Shown here: positions 1 through 10,176 of the stretch, piece by piece
Numbering within the stretch: the first letter of the stretch is position 1
Layout: every line of letters starts with the position of its first letter
NCBI GenBank assembly: GCA_003008705.1
Contig: PDUO01000007.1
Location: 402,123-466,122, forward strand
Source of the DNA: Pezicula radicicola
Taxonomy: Eukaryota; Ascomycota; Leotiomycetes; Helotiales; Dermateaceae
DNA length: 64,000 nucleotides
Direction of reading: 5' to 3'
The notes under the pieces: model-generated
Database searches by the model: none
What the model was told of the DNA's origin: nothing
What the model saw: the letters and a program-made list of their open reading frames with translations, nothing else
Position numbers and translations under genes: made by a program

Positions 1-285
1 TGTGAATTGCAATCTGCTCCTCCAGCACAAACATGATCTTCAAAATTAAAAAGGTCTAGCATTGAACGGGTATCTTAGTCTAACAAATAAACAAACAATA
101 CGCCAAGCCAGCAAGCTATGCAAAAGAAGCAAGAACATCGCACTATTCTAGATATGCCGCCAGGGAGGTCTAAACATAGTCTAACAAGGAGATAGATCTC
201 TTCCACTTGGAAGATCATATGTTTTTGAAGTGCTTTTACAATTTCTTAAGGTACGGTGGTAATTAGGTAACAACGAGTTGAGTTC

Positions 286-1260
286 TCATACACGCAATGC
301 GAGGAAGATCTGCCATAGCAGACCTATGATGTTCGTTACGATGATCCTCCTATCTACTGGTACGAAGGTCATGTTGAAGATGCTGACTAAGGGCCATACT
401 CTGTATCCTGCTAGCTTTACTTGCCAGAATTTCTGGGGTTTTGGAAGTCAGTTCTAGTTCCAATGTTTGATGGAGTAGTGTGGGTAGTAGATATGGGGTG
501 GAATTACATCGTGAATATTTCCTATACACTGGGTTATTGAGCCACCAGCAAGTGCTTTTATTGTGAAGAGGAATATGGTGCAATTGATGGGCGCTGCGCA
601 TACTTGTTCTGTGGCTGGAGTTAGTGTTTGTTTGACACGTGATTTGAGAGAAGGGGACTTGGAGAATTCACCGAGTAGGACCTTTGTTCCAGTGTTTTTC
701 CAGTTTCTTTTCCTGTGTGTTGTATATGCCTAAACCATGGGAGGTTAGCCAATGCTTTTTGCAACTATTTAGTGAATTTATTGAGTACTCACTGCACCCT
801 CATCATCGGCATCAATCTTCAAGACCTTCTCCTCAGGAAAATAAGCCGGAAACGTCCTCTCGAGAAACTGCTGCCATTTAAAAAGCGGAGGCGTAGAAAT
901 CAAAGCCCAGGTTCCAAACTGGAGGACTCTCCATGGGTCGTACGATTGTCGAACTGGTACAATTGCTGGTACGTTAGGGTGATCAGGGGTCGAGGGAGAG
1001 CTGGTAACGTGATGCGCGTAGTTGATCTCGAGGTATTGAGCGATGATGTTTGCTACGATGGTGATGCTGACAGCTATGAGAGTGGTGTTGGTTATGGCAG
1101 ACCGTTTTCGACCGACGAGGCTGAAGGCCATTGATGGCGAACTGCTGAGGACTGGTATCAAAGGAGTGTTCTCGTCGTCTTCATCGTGGTAGTAGTAGCG
1201 ATGCTGATAGTAAGATGTGGCCATTTCGCCTAATCTTATCCCTTGAACCTGAGTTGCCAA
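286..1260 (-). CDS. Mpv17/PMP22 family membrane protein
   Basis: Three exons, 1260-793, 729-508 and 432-286, join in phase to 278 aa. Family members are small four-helix proteins of peroxisomal or mitochondrial inner membranes; their transport role is poorly defined. Seen here: an N-terminal segment after GRKRSAITNTTLIAVSITIVANI, the family-type FGTWALISTPPLFKWQQFL, and near the C terminus the hallmark block FWQVKLAGYRVWPLVSIFN followed by VPVDRR. Intron 1 (GTGAGT to TTTAG, 63 nt) has a CTAAC branch site; intron 2 (GTAATT to CCCAG, 75 nt) has CTGAC. A second Met at residue 13 is an alternative start. Divergent from MED10 across 357 bp. Family assignment is firm; the exact start and organelle are not. 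Confidence 0.85.
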
Positions 1261-1617
1261 AAATACGGATGTTGGTGAAACGTTTCATGATTGATCGTGA
1301 GAAGAGATTTCACAAGCAAGGCTTTAATGTTTAGGGGGGGGGCTACGATCTCTGTGCATTTACACTTTCTTTGTGACATCAACATGGAATAATGGAATGT
1401 ACGAAGTATGGATTGAAGTTTAACTTGTTTGATACGCACGTGACGAAACCCAGCTATTACCTTAGGGGTCTTCCTTACGAGAGTATGCATGCGGCATCCG
1501 GCGCTAAAGTGATCGCCAGCCGCGTTAAATTGCAGGGCTGGCAACCTCAATTCAACCTCACCTCGCCCTCGGCCTTCATCCAAGCTCCCAAGGAATTCCA
1601 CTTAGACCAAACTCAAC
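1261..1617. promoter_or_regulatory. Divergent intergenic region between Mpv17-like gene and MED10
   Basis: This 357-bp gap must hold the upstream regions of two genes transcribed outwards. It contains a palindromic CACGTG at 1437-1442, the core site for basic helix-loop-helix factors, and a tacgaagta 9-mer at 1400-1408 that recurs elsewhere in the window. No clear TATA box. The regulatory role is inferred from position only. Confidence 0.4.
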
Positions 1618-2195
1618 ATGGCTCCAGATAGAGTTGACGAGAATGTCGTGGAGCGTATGCGCATCCATTCAATTGCGCGAAAAACATAGCTGACAACATC
1701 CTCAGAACAGCTCAAAGATGTCATCCAGGATCTTTATCAGATAATGGTCCAGGTCTCTGCCTACGACCTAACCGGAAAACCCAGCAAAGATATTCTTGAA
1801 AACTCTGTGTACATTGTCCCATATCGTCCTCGGTCTACATGTATGAAGCTAATGCATCCATTCCCAAATAAAGAACTCAGCTTCAACGCTCCCTCCAAAA
1901 AGTCCACTCTACAGCCTCCTCCCCAGCAGCACTCGCGCAACTCCCGCATATCCCACCCGAACTCATCCAGTATGTCGATACCGGCCGCAACCCTGACATC
2001 TATACGCGCGAGTTCGTGGAGGCTACCCGTAAATTGAATCAAAGGATGAAGGGCAAGATGTCGAGTTTTGGCGACTTTAGAGATGTGTTGGCTACGGAGA
2101 TGGCGAGGGCTATGCCAGAGTTGAGGGAAGATGTTGGAGTTGTTGTGGAGAGTACTGGTGGGGATAAGGAGAAGATTATGAGAGCTGCCGTGTAG
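1618..2195 (+). CDS. MED10: Mediator complex subunit 10 (Med10/Nut2)
   Basis: Exons 1618-1654, 1706-1808 and 1874-2195 give 153 aa. Med10 is a middle-module subunit of Mediator, linking transcription factors to RNA polymerase II in the nucleus. Recognised by QLKDVIQDLYQIMVQVSAYD near the N terminus, the IPPELIQYVDTGRNPDIYTREFVE block and the C-terminal FRDVLATEMARAMPELREDV. Intron 1 is GTATGC to CTCAG with a CTGAC branch site; intron 2 uses GTACAT to AAAG, a choice made because it preserves the family's residue spacing (DILENSVTQLQRSLQKVHS). Length is normal for fungal Med10. Confidence 0.93.
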
Positions 2196-2905
2196 ACTGT
2201 GTGTGATCTTGGAGTATTTAGATGATGGTCTTTTGGGGGCTTTGGGATGGGCGTCGGCGTAGATTGGTATACCCTTTTGTTTGAGGTAGGGAATAAAACG
2301 TGCCTTTGCCTGGATCTTACCGTTCTAGATCCAGTGGAGTTCATAACCCCATTGCTCGCTAACTTCAAATTGTTGCTTTGCCTAGAAACCTCGAACATCC
2401 TCTTGAGGAAAACAAGAACAATGCTACTTTTATTCCCAACTTGTGGAGACATATAACAACAAAGGCAACATTACCTATGTTTTCGGCTTGATGATCCAGT
2501 ACAAGTTCAATATTAAAAGGATACTGCTTTTCCCCCTCTCGACTTCAGAATGAAGTCTCATCGTTATCAGCAGCAATACTGCTCTTGTTCTCATGTTGAG
2601 GGCACAGGTTCGACCTCATGAAGACCAATTCAGTTGTCATTGCATGGCACATAATTTTATCTTGAAGACTGCTAATAGACAGAGCATATTCACAATGTTT
2701 AGATCATCAATCTATTTATTTGTAGAGGCGTTTTCGCTCTTGCTGGGGGCAAAGTGCTCGCTAATGCCTTGATCGCCTGTTCTAGGAATTTGCCTGCTTT
2801 CTCTTGCTGTGCTTTCCATAAACAGAAAGAGCTGGTCCAATTTCCGAGAACCCCTTTCCTTCCTCACCGTTCTACATCTTCATCTCCATCTTTATCTTCG
2901 TTTAG
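2196..2905. other. Gene-free stretch
   Basis: I see no credible gene here. Short open frames on the minus strand at 2039-2452 have no recognisable composition and overlap the 3' end of MED10. The stretch probably holds the MED10 terminator, but no specific signal is certain. Confidence 0.4.
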
Positions 2906-3505
2906 ACAAGCTCCATAAACCACGTCTTTCAGTTTAAAGCTACGGTGCTCTGCTTCGAAGTCATAGATACCTATGAATGCGCTTGCTACAAGTGCGAGAG
3001 TGAATATGATCTGGGTGCAAAAACCAGAAGGCTCACAACTCATCTCAACAAAAACCATCCAAGGTAGGTTACACCTGATTCATGTCTGCAAACTTGATAG
3101 TGGTTGACAGAGTCTAAGAATTGGACTCCAACTCTGTCTGTATTGGGGTCGAAACTTAGAAGATTCGTTAAGGATTTCATAATATCATATGGGCCACTAC
3201 ATCCCTGGAGTGATTTGGACGAAAGTGGACGACAAGCTTGGATAGAATTGACTAGGCGTGGGGGGGATCTTGTTGCAGATGTGTGCTCAGAAGGCTCATT
3301 TATGGATTGGTTCGATGAGGGTGTTGTGATTCTTCCTCTAGACGGCCACCGCGTAGACAGCTATTTGCTGGTGCCACCAAACCACCATCAACAACGAGAA
3401 GAATTTCTTGAACCAGTTACTGCTCGGCCAGTAGCAAATTTCCTTCAAGGCAGCTGCCTCGGCTATTTCAATACGACCATTTCAGCAGAGGAGCTGGAAA
3501 TTTAG
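2906..3505 (+). pseudogene. BED-like zinc-finger reading-frame remnant
   Basis: A frame running from about 2906, just after a TTTAG that could be an acceptor, to a good donor (AG|GTAGGT) at 3062-3063 encodes CACYKCESEYDLG followed by THLNKNHP, i.e. C-X2-C-X15-H-X4-H, the pattern of BED/C2H2 fingers seen in hAT transposases and genes derived from them. A second open block, 3101-3505, encodes about 134 residues (LRRFVKDFIISYG, PLHPWSDLDESGRQAW) with no ATG start. No GT-AG join between the blocks keeps the frame open, and no start exon is found, so it is probably broken. It could also be a live gene with a splice pattern I missed. Confidence 0.35.
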
Positions 3506-3661
3506 GTTGCCATGCTTTGCATCAGAATTCTATGCTACTTGGGAGTGTTTAAATACCGATTACCATATTGCCTATCCCGAGGATGTATTTGACGAATTCA
3601 GTGGTTTTATACAAAATAGTAATAATTTGTTAACCAATTATCAAGCCTAGAATCAATTAAA

Positions 3662-3717
3662 CAACTCAATCTACTTGAGTAACTCACTTGACTTAACTTT
3701 GAAGTAACTTGGGTTGA
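3662..3717 (+). repeat. 18-nt-unit dispersed repeat, copy A
   Basis: Contains adjacent diverged units such as caactcaatctacttgag and taactcacttgacttaac, matching a consensus near TAACTCACTTGATTTGAG that recurs at least five more times in the window. Confidence 0.55.
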
Positions 3718-3919
3718 CAATAAAAGGAGAGGAAGAGCAATTGAATAGAGTTACTTCTGCATAAACTTAAGCCTCACGGTTTAGTCAAGTTGACGTCTAT
3801 CTTATCAAATCGTACCAGTTTACAATAGCATAACTAAACGACCAAGCCAACAGCACAATGCAATTACTCGATTAAATTAGCAGTACCGTTAGCATAATAC
3901 CCTACAGACACACCATTCT

Positions 3920-5164
3920 TTACAAATCCTTAACAGGAGCATCGCCCTTACCATCCCCATATTTCCTAACATGCTCCTTCGCAGCATTCTTATCCGCAGC
4001 AAAAACCTCCACTTCATTACTATCTATATGCTTAGCAACCTGATCCTAAATACTTGAAACAAAATTAGCATTGTTAAATTCCTTAAAAAGCAAAACTTTC
4101 GTTTCCCTAAACATCAAACCAAAACGAAACCGGAATGAAGTCTGGGGAAAAGGAATCACGTACCGCCTGCTACTTCTTAAAATCAAAGCCAAGTCCCTCA
4201 TGATTATAATCCTTATTATTGGCTTGATCCTTATGATATTTTACATGGATGAAATCCGAATGAACGGCTTCTGGATCAAGGGATAGACTTACGAGGGCGT
4301 TTATTGTTGCCGTTTTTGGGGATTATTTTGAAGATCCATGACTGACTTTGTTTTTAGACTACTTTTCTTGTTTTATTTTGTGGTGGGAAGGTGGGAGTAT
4401 ATAGTAGGGATGGGAAGACAAACCTGTTCATTTTTGAATTGAAGGACTTCGTCGTCCGATCGTACTACTTCGTAACTTTCGTTTTTGGAGGCTTTGAAGA
4501 GCTTAGCGAGGGTGAACCATTGAACGGCCATTTTGTAACTGGGGTGGAGAATTGATTAGTCTGGGATTTTTGGTCTGAGATCTTTTTTCCACCGCTGTTT
4601 GGAACTCCCTTTTTTTTTATAGAGGACCTTTAAATACTTTTGATATCACTACTTCCACACCCGTCGCTTTTGCCTCATCCCCCTTGGCCTGGGAAAAAGG
4701 AATCGAAAAACTGCGATTGTGAAAGGCAAAACTTATCGATCATTAGCATAAACAAACTGATCATCATATACATAATTAAGCGTATATCTCTTAACCCGTT
4801 CAATAGTAGGTTCACAACTATACAACGCCAAGATATTATCCAAGAGTGCCTGTCTAGCGGGTGATATCTTCAATGATTTCGAAGGATCAGGATGCCAATC
4901 TTCAGTACTTGAAGTTTGACGAACTTCGAATTGTTCTCCTGGTGCTGTTTTTTGTTGGTGTTGTTGGTTGGAAGTTGTTGTGGACATTTTGGCGATTGTG
5001 AGAGATTGTTTAAAGGTTGAGTTATTGGGTTTAGAGGAGTAAGTTTGGAATGTTGGGATTGTTAATTTGAATTGGTGGTGGGATTTGGAGAGAGTGAACA
5101 TTTGTTGTTTGTATGGTTTAATGGAGTTTAAGAAGGAGAGGGGATGAGGGTTATAGAAACTCAT
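3920..5164 (-). pseudogene. Decayed SnoaL/NTF2-like protein gene with three lesions
   Basis: Four exon-like blocks read in order on the minus strand: 5164 (or 4987) to 4737, ending VKRYTLNYVYDDQFVYANDR; 4538-4424, YKMAVQWFTLAKLFKASKN to FKNEQ; 4341-4164, SWIFKIIPK to LDPEAVHSDFIHVKYHKDQ and GLGFDFKK; and 4045-3920, DQVAKHIDSNEVEVFAAD to PVKDL. From memory the order resembles fungal SnoaL-like hypothetical proteins. Lesions: the intron 1 donor reads ATAAGT (4736-4731) instead of GTAAGT; a five-A run (4317-4313) holds one A too many; and a TAG (4172-4170) interrupts exon 3 seven bases before a good GTACGT donor. Other junctions are clean. The upstream Met at 5164 would add a leader that looks mitochondrial; 4987 is the simpler start. 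Sequencing error could explain one lesion, hardly all three. Confidence 0.7.
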
Positions 5165-5927
5165 TAATCACCTTACATAATAATACTATATAAGCGAGCA
5201 ACAGCTCGAACCAGTAAGCAGGGCAAGACTACCTAAACAAGATGATGATGTGAAGGAAAATCAAGCTGTCATTACCATATCAACTACTGACATACAATAA
5301 GATCGGGTGCCTGGAACCTTTCTCAGCCAATACTTAGAATGCCAATCACAAGATATGTATGCAAGACTATCTGGCTAACTACACTTTTCGATAGAAGCGT
5401 AAAGGAGAAAGTGCTCCGGGGCTAAGCGAGACGAAACCGAGAGTCTTGATGTCATATTGTGGAGGCGGGAGATCAACATCAAGGGTGGCCTTTGCATCTG
5501 ATCTGTGGCGCGAGGCTGCAAGGTCTGGGGGTTAAGTTTCCAGGTTCATCGGAAGAATTGTAGCCGTTAGAGAATATCTTTTACCACTTCGTTATTCGCT
5601 GTAGCTAAGTTTCTCGTGGCTGTTCAGTCACTAAGGCAAGTTACTCAGCCACTCCATGGCTAAGCGACGGGCGAATGAGCCGCCGGCCATGGGTTACAGA
5701 ACGGGAAGTATACAAACTATGTTGGCATGGCAAGAACATTTATCAATGAATTTTCTCTTTTGTCTACTCTGAATGACGTGATAGCGATGGCCATCACAAA
5801 CGCTAAAGTCATATCGCCTAATGGCATGCATAATGCCGTCCGTAATATCCATGGTATAGAATCCAGTCAAAACTCCATACAATATGCCTACCATACCAAA
5901 TTCCATCCCACCCAACTCGTCATATCA
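5165..5927. other. Gene-free stretch before exportin-T 3' end
   Basis: No convincing gene. Two antisense small frames near 5694-5969 are mutual shadows with no family resemblance. A short piece near 5625-5660 (gttactcagccactc) faintly resembles the 18-nt dispersed repeat. Confidence 0.35.
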
Positions 5928-8900
5928 TCAACCCCTCTGTCTCAAAAAGGCTTGCAGCCACGCTGCTAAACCTTTCCTATCCTTCGACATCGTCATGCTC
6001 TTGATGAATTCAGTCCCATCAATCCCCATCGCTGGGAAAAAGTTGTGCTGAAGATGTTGGAGAAATATCTCTCCAGTCTTAATATAGATGGTCTGTTCTA
6101 AAGCCGCGACCTCGTTCAATACTTGCTTAGCTTGTGCATCTTGCGAAGGATCGAATCCTGGTTCTCTGAGGATCTCCCAGCAGATTGGATGGAAACGTTC
6201 AATGAGAAAATGGTCGAAACCTGGAAACTTTGGCGATGGTGCGACAGACGAAGAGATGGGCGTAGCTAGCGTAGCTACGTCTGGACCACCCCAGAGTTCG
6301 GCCATACGGGTGAGTAGTAAAAGTGCGAGGCGACTTGCCGCCAGATTGCCAGTACCATTTGTAACGGTTTTAGCTAACGTTGTTATTGAGGATATAATCT
6401 TGTCAAAGAAGCCTTGGTTGGAAGCGCTAACAAGGACTTCACCCAGGTTATTATTGAGAATGATCTGGATAAATGTCAAATATTCTCGTCGAAGCTCAGC
6501 GAGCTGGATTTCGTCATCAGTTCCATTAATTGGTTCGTTCAAACCATTGAAGACTCTCTCAAGCAATGGCGTGAGTAAGGAGTCTAAGACAGGGACTATT
6601 TCAGCCTTGAAACCAAATACGACTTGATCAAGCAAACGCAAGAACATAGCCATCTCATCCTTCGAAGAGCTTTGAGAAAGAAGACCATCAATCCATCGCG
6701 GGAGTTGTGGCAGGATTGCGTTTCCGAGGACTCCCATAAGCCGCGTGAAGGAAGACCGAGCTGCTGTTCGAACATCAAAGTCGGACTTGAGTGCCTCGAG
6801 TGCAATCAAGACCGCCTCCGCCGCACGAGAGAACTCAGCCATGACTTCCTGAGCGGGCGCTTGGTGCGCTGTCTTAGCATCACCTGGTGTCCATTCGGAG
6901 AATCCATGAGCCAAGGTACCAAGAGCCATGATCACATGATGAATTTGTAAAATAGCTTGAGCGTCCCCAGATTTGGCTCTTGAAAGATGTTGCTCTATAT
7001 CGGAAAATAGTGGATCCATGATCGACCTTGCATAAAGTATCTGCTTCTCCACTGGCGTTGTTGGGATTGAGGAGATGCATCCGATCGCTTCGAAAAGGTA
7101 CAGTTGGCCTTGGAACGCAGACTCAGCAGAGTGGTCACTCTGATCGGATGACATATCATCATCGGCAGAATCTTCTTTCGGGACTTCGGCCTTGAGTGGT
7201 AAAAGATCGCTGATGGATTGAATAAGTGTCTCTGGAATCTCTGGATGCTCTTTTCCAATGTAGAGTCGTAATTGTCTGACGTATTTTTGAAATAAGTACC
7301 AAGAGCGTATTCGGACCTTGATATGATTATCATGGACAAGACTGACAAACTGCCCAAGGACTCGTGGAATGAGTGTTGTTTGTGTCTCAAAGAATGAGCA
7401 GTACCGAACGCAAATCTCCATATACTGTAACTGAATCGCTGGATGTACAAATGAAGCAATATCTGCACGTGCATTAGCAGTTTTTCATGCTGTTGTGTTA
7501 CTCAAAACTTACCAGACTGGACCATCTTCGTCATCATTGCGTCTCGGCGCTCAATTGCTATCGGATTTGGTTGACTCTTGGCGTAGAGACCGCCATTGAC
7601 AACAGTAAGATCTCCGAAGAGGTACATCTCATGCAGAGCAAGATCAAGATCCCGCCAATCTATTTGTCCACCTTGCTGATCATATGTTTGAAATGTATTT
7701 GCAACAACATTGCTCAATATTTCGATATAAAGACCTTGGTCAACGGCAGCCACGCTCTTCTGAAGAACCTGTAGTCTCTTGCGCAAGTCCTGAAACTCGG
7801 CCTCATCTGTCTTCTCGTCTTCATTTCCCCACGAAGCAGTCTCGTCATATCTCATCTTCTGGATTATAGCATTGAGAATGGGTGCTAACATGGTAGAATA
7901 TGTGGGGGGAAGAGGCTGTGCCTTTCGCAGGAATGTGAGGATATCCGTAAGAGAGGGTATGACTGTAGCGCAAACTTCATCATAATCATCAGAGAAGAAT
8001 CTTAGTACAAATGGCAAGAAAGATTGAAGAAGCTGATCAGCCTGTGCGCGAACGCCAGCGTCTACCTGGACATCCTCCAGGACCTTTACAATGTCGAACA
8101 CAACGTTGTTAACCAGCTTGGCAACCGCTTCTGCAAGGTCAGTGTCATAACTAGATGTGGTGCGTAAGTCGTGCAGAGCAGGGCTTGCAATGAGTTGCGA
8201 AATGATCTCGGCTAGTTTCAAGAAAAGAATCATCTCAATCTTGTCTGCCGGCTTCATTTTCTTAGCCACAATCTCGGTGAAGGTATCGATTGCAGCATCC
8301 CGAACTTTGTCTTCTCTGCCAACGGTTGGGTTGGGGCGGCCCGCCAACGAGTATAACAAATTCAAGGTCTCTGGGTTGACTACCAGAGATATGTCGATCC
8401 AGCTGACCCATTTTCCAATAACCTTCAAATTCATCTCTACCACAGCATCGTTCTGGTCTCTCCACTGTGTCAAGATCTCTTGCCAAGCCGTGGTGGTTTT
8501 CCGAACATCCCGAGCTCGTAAAATATCCTTCAACTCAGTGTTACGCTTCGTCTCAGGGCCTGGGCGTGATACGAGAACATCCGCAATTTCATCATGAATC
8601 GAACCTAGGATACGCAGATATAGGACAACGCCAGGAAGATTATCCCTCGAGGAGTTGTTCTGTGTGCTCGTCAAGCTCAGGAAGTCGTCCAAGAAGCTTT
8701 CCCAGCCTTGCTTGTATGAGGAGATGAACAGGAATGTCAAGGTCTGGGTAAGCTTGTTTTGAAGAGCAGGAGAATCGATTTGGTCTTGATTTCCAGATCC
8801 ATATCCACGCTTGACATATTCCATCAGGTTTTCCTTCATATAGCCCAAGCTCTGAGCGTCTAAGTGTTGTGTTTGAATGGCATTATTGACCACTTCCAGT

Positions 8901-9187
8901 GAAAACAAACGGACAACCTCGGAGGTCTTGGGCGTGCGGGTGAAGAGGGTGAAGCATGCTTGCCAACCAGCAGGGTCTAACCGGAGCTGGTTGATAAAAT
9001 CGAAGGCTTGCTGCTTGAGGCTTTGATCGGAAGTAGGGTTAAAGGCGATCTCGATGGCGTTTTCAACCTGATAGAGCACAAAAGGTCAGCAAGGTCCTGT
9101 AAGTTTGCACCAATATGTTCCCATATTCATAGCATAAGTATGCTGTCTGTGGCGGTGGCTGGGATGGCTTCATACCTGAGTATCCAT
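5928..9187 (-). CDS. LOS1: Exportin-T, tRNA nuclear export receptor (Los1)
   Basis: Exons 9187-9176 (only MDTQ), 9067-7513 and 7462-5928 join in phase to 1033 aa, normal for fungal exportin-T. The protein is a karyopherin-beta made of HEAT-type helical repeats that carries mature tRNA out of the nucleus with Ran-GTP. Seen: VENAIEIAFNPTSDQSLKQQA and an importin-N-like start, YKQGWESFLDDFLSLTS, GRPNPTVGREDKVRDAAIDT, then exon 3 with QYMEICVRYCSFFE, IQLAELRREYLTFIQIILNN and the C-terminal GLAAWLQAFLRQRG. The tiny first exon ends CAG|GTATGA; the long intron after it is 108 nt, the second is 50 nt. No damage is visible. An upstream CACGTG lies near 9631. Confidence 0.94.
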
Positions 9188-9891
9188 GACGTTCTGGCCC
9201 TCTACAAAAGAGACGTCCAAGTAAGGTAAAACTTGTTGTTGTTTAGTATTATTGATCTGTTCTGCTATGCAAATGGCAGCAGTTCAAATATTGCGTATCG
9301 TGCATATGGCATGCTTCAAAGCTACCTAGGAGTCATGTTCTGGTGATTGTGAACTGAATTGTGGAGGCAAGATTGTGAAATGGACTGCTGCTCTAGACGA
9401 TTATTGGAGGTGGAAATAAAGGCAGCGATGAAGATTTCGAATTTATGGCCGCAAGGGCGAGTTTGGTGGAGTTCAAGATCTTGTTAATCGGTCAAGAGAT
9501 TGCAGTAAGGCAGGTTAGGTAGATACCAGACAGAACAACACAATACCCCACCAACAGAAATTGCGGACGGTGAAAAGCTTGGCTTGGCGCTGCCACTTCA
9601 GCCTTGGGTTAAGCGATTTTTTTATTGACTGGCACGTGTTGCCCCTGAGTGAGTCGTGTGCTCTGAAGAGATAACTGAATTGCAACCAGTTTACTACAAG
9701 TTACCGACCTCAAGATCATGATAGAAAATGATACAAAGCCAGGCACTTCCCTGCTTTTTAAGCCATGCCTAGCATTATTCACACAGGTGTACCAAATTGA
9801 TATGTCTATTTTCAGTTTTCATTCGAGAATTACAATCCGTTAGCCACCGTTTGGCAAGCCTGGTTCAATCATTTAACGCCGCCAATGAGAT
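9188..9891. promoter_or_regulatory. Exportin-T upstream region
   Basis: Between the exportin-T start and the end of the reading frame that follows the DnaJ stop. It contains CACGTG near 9631 and no gene I can support. Open frames on the plus strand around 9797-10132 are antisense shadows of the DnaJ extension. Confidence 0.35.
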
Positions 9892-10176
9892 CTATCCTTC
9901 TCGTCTATCAGTACCTAACAGCTGCTGCCAAACATACTTCCGAAATGCCCCGATACAAATGTACACAACAGCTAGCAAGACAGCAGCAACGGCCAGGACA
10001 TCCAAAGGAATGAAGACGCCAGCAAGTAAAAACCCCATGCCCAATTTGCGGAGCCAACGCAGATGCGCGTCGCCGGGGTTAAGCCCTGCGAATTCTGTCG
10101 CAGTACCAAAGTCTCCAGAGGGAGGGGTATGATCGGGTTCTGAGTCATGGGAAGAGTCGGATTCCTGGCCTTCATC
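9892..10176 (-). other. In-frame extension after the DnaJ stop codon, encodes membrane helices
   Basis: Directly after the TGA at 10179-10177 the same frame stays open for 94 codons and ends at TAG (9894-9892). It encodes an acidic linker (DEGQESDSSHDSEPDHTPPS), then LNPGDAHLRWLRKLG, then about 32 hydrophobic residues with a PLD break (GFLLAGVFIPLDVLAVAAVL and on to CIGAF), then a basic tail RKYVWQQLLG. Composition is strongly protein-like. Possible routes: UGA readthrough, or removal of a cryptic 36- or 48-nt intron spanning the stop (donors GTTTCC or GTGCAC, acceptor GATGAAG|GC), both of which keep the frame. I do not recognise the family. Confidence 0.6.

Noticed and set aside
1236..1601. 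121-codon minus-strand frame between Mpv17-like gene and MED10
   Set aside because: Overlaps the Mpv17-like start and the MED10 leader, has no family resemblance, and the region is a divergent promoter.
2600..2640. Possible tRNA (ggttcgacc near 2605)
   Set aside because: No cloverleaf with matching acceptor and anticodon stems could be drawn around it; no other convincing tRNA was seen in the window.
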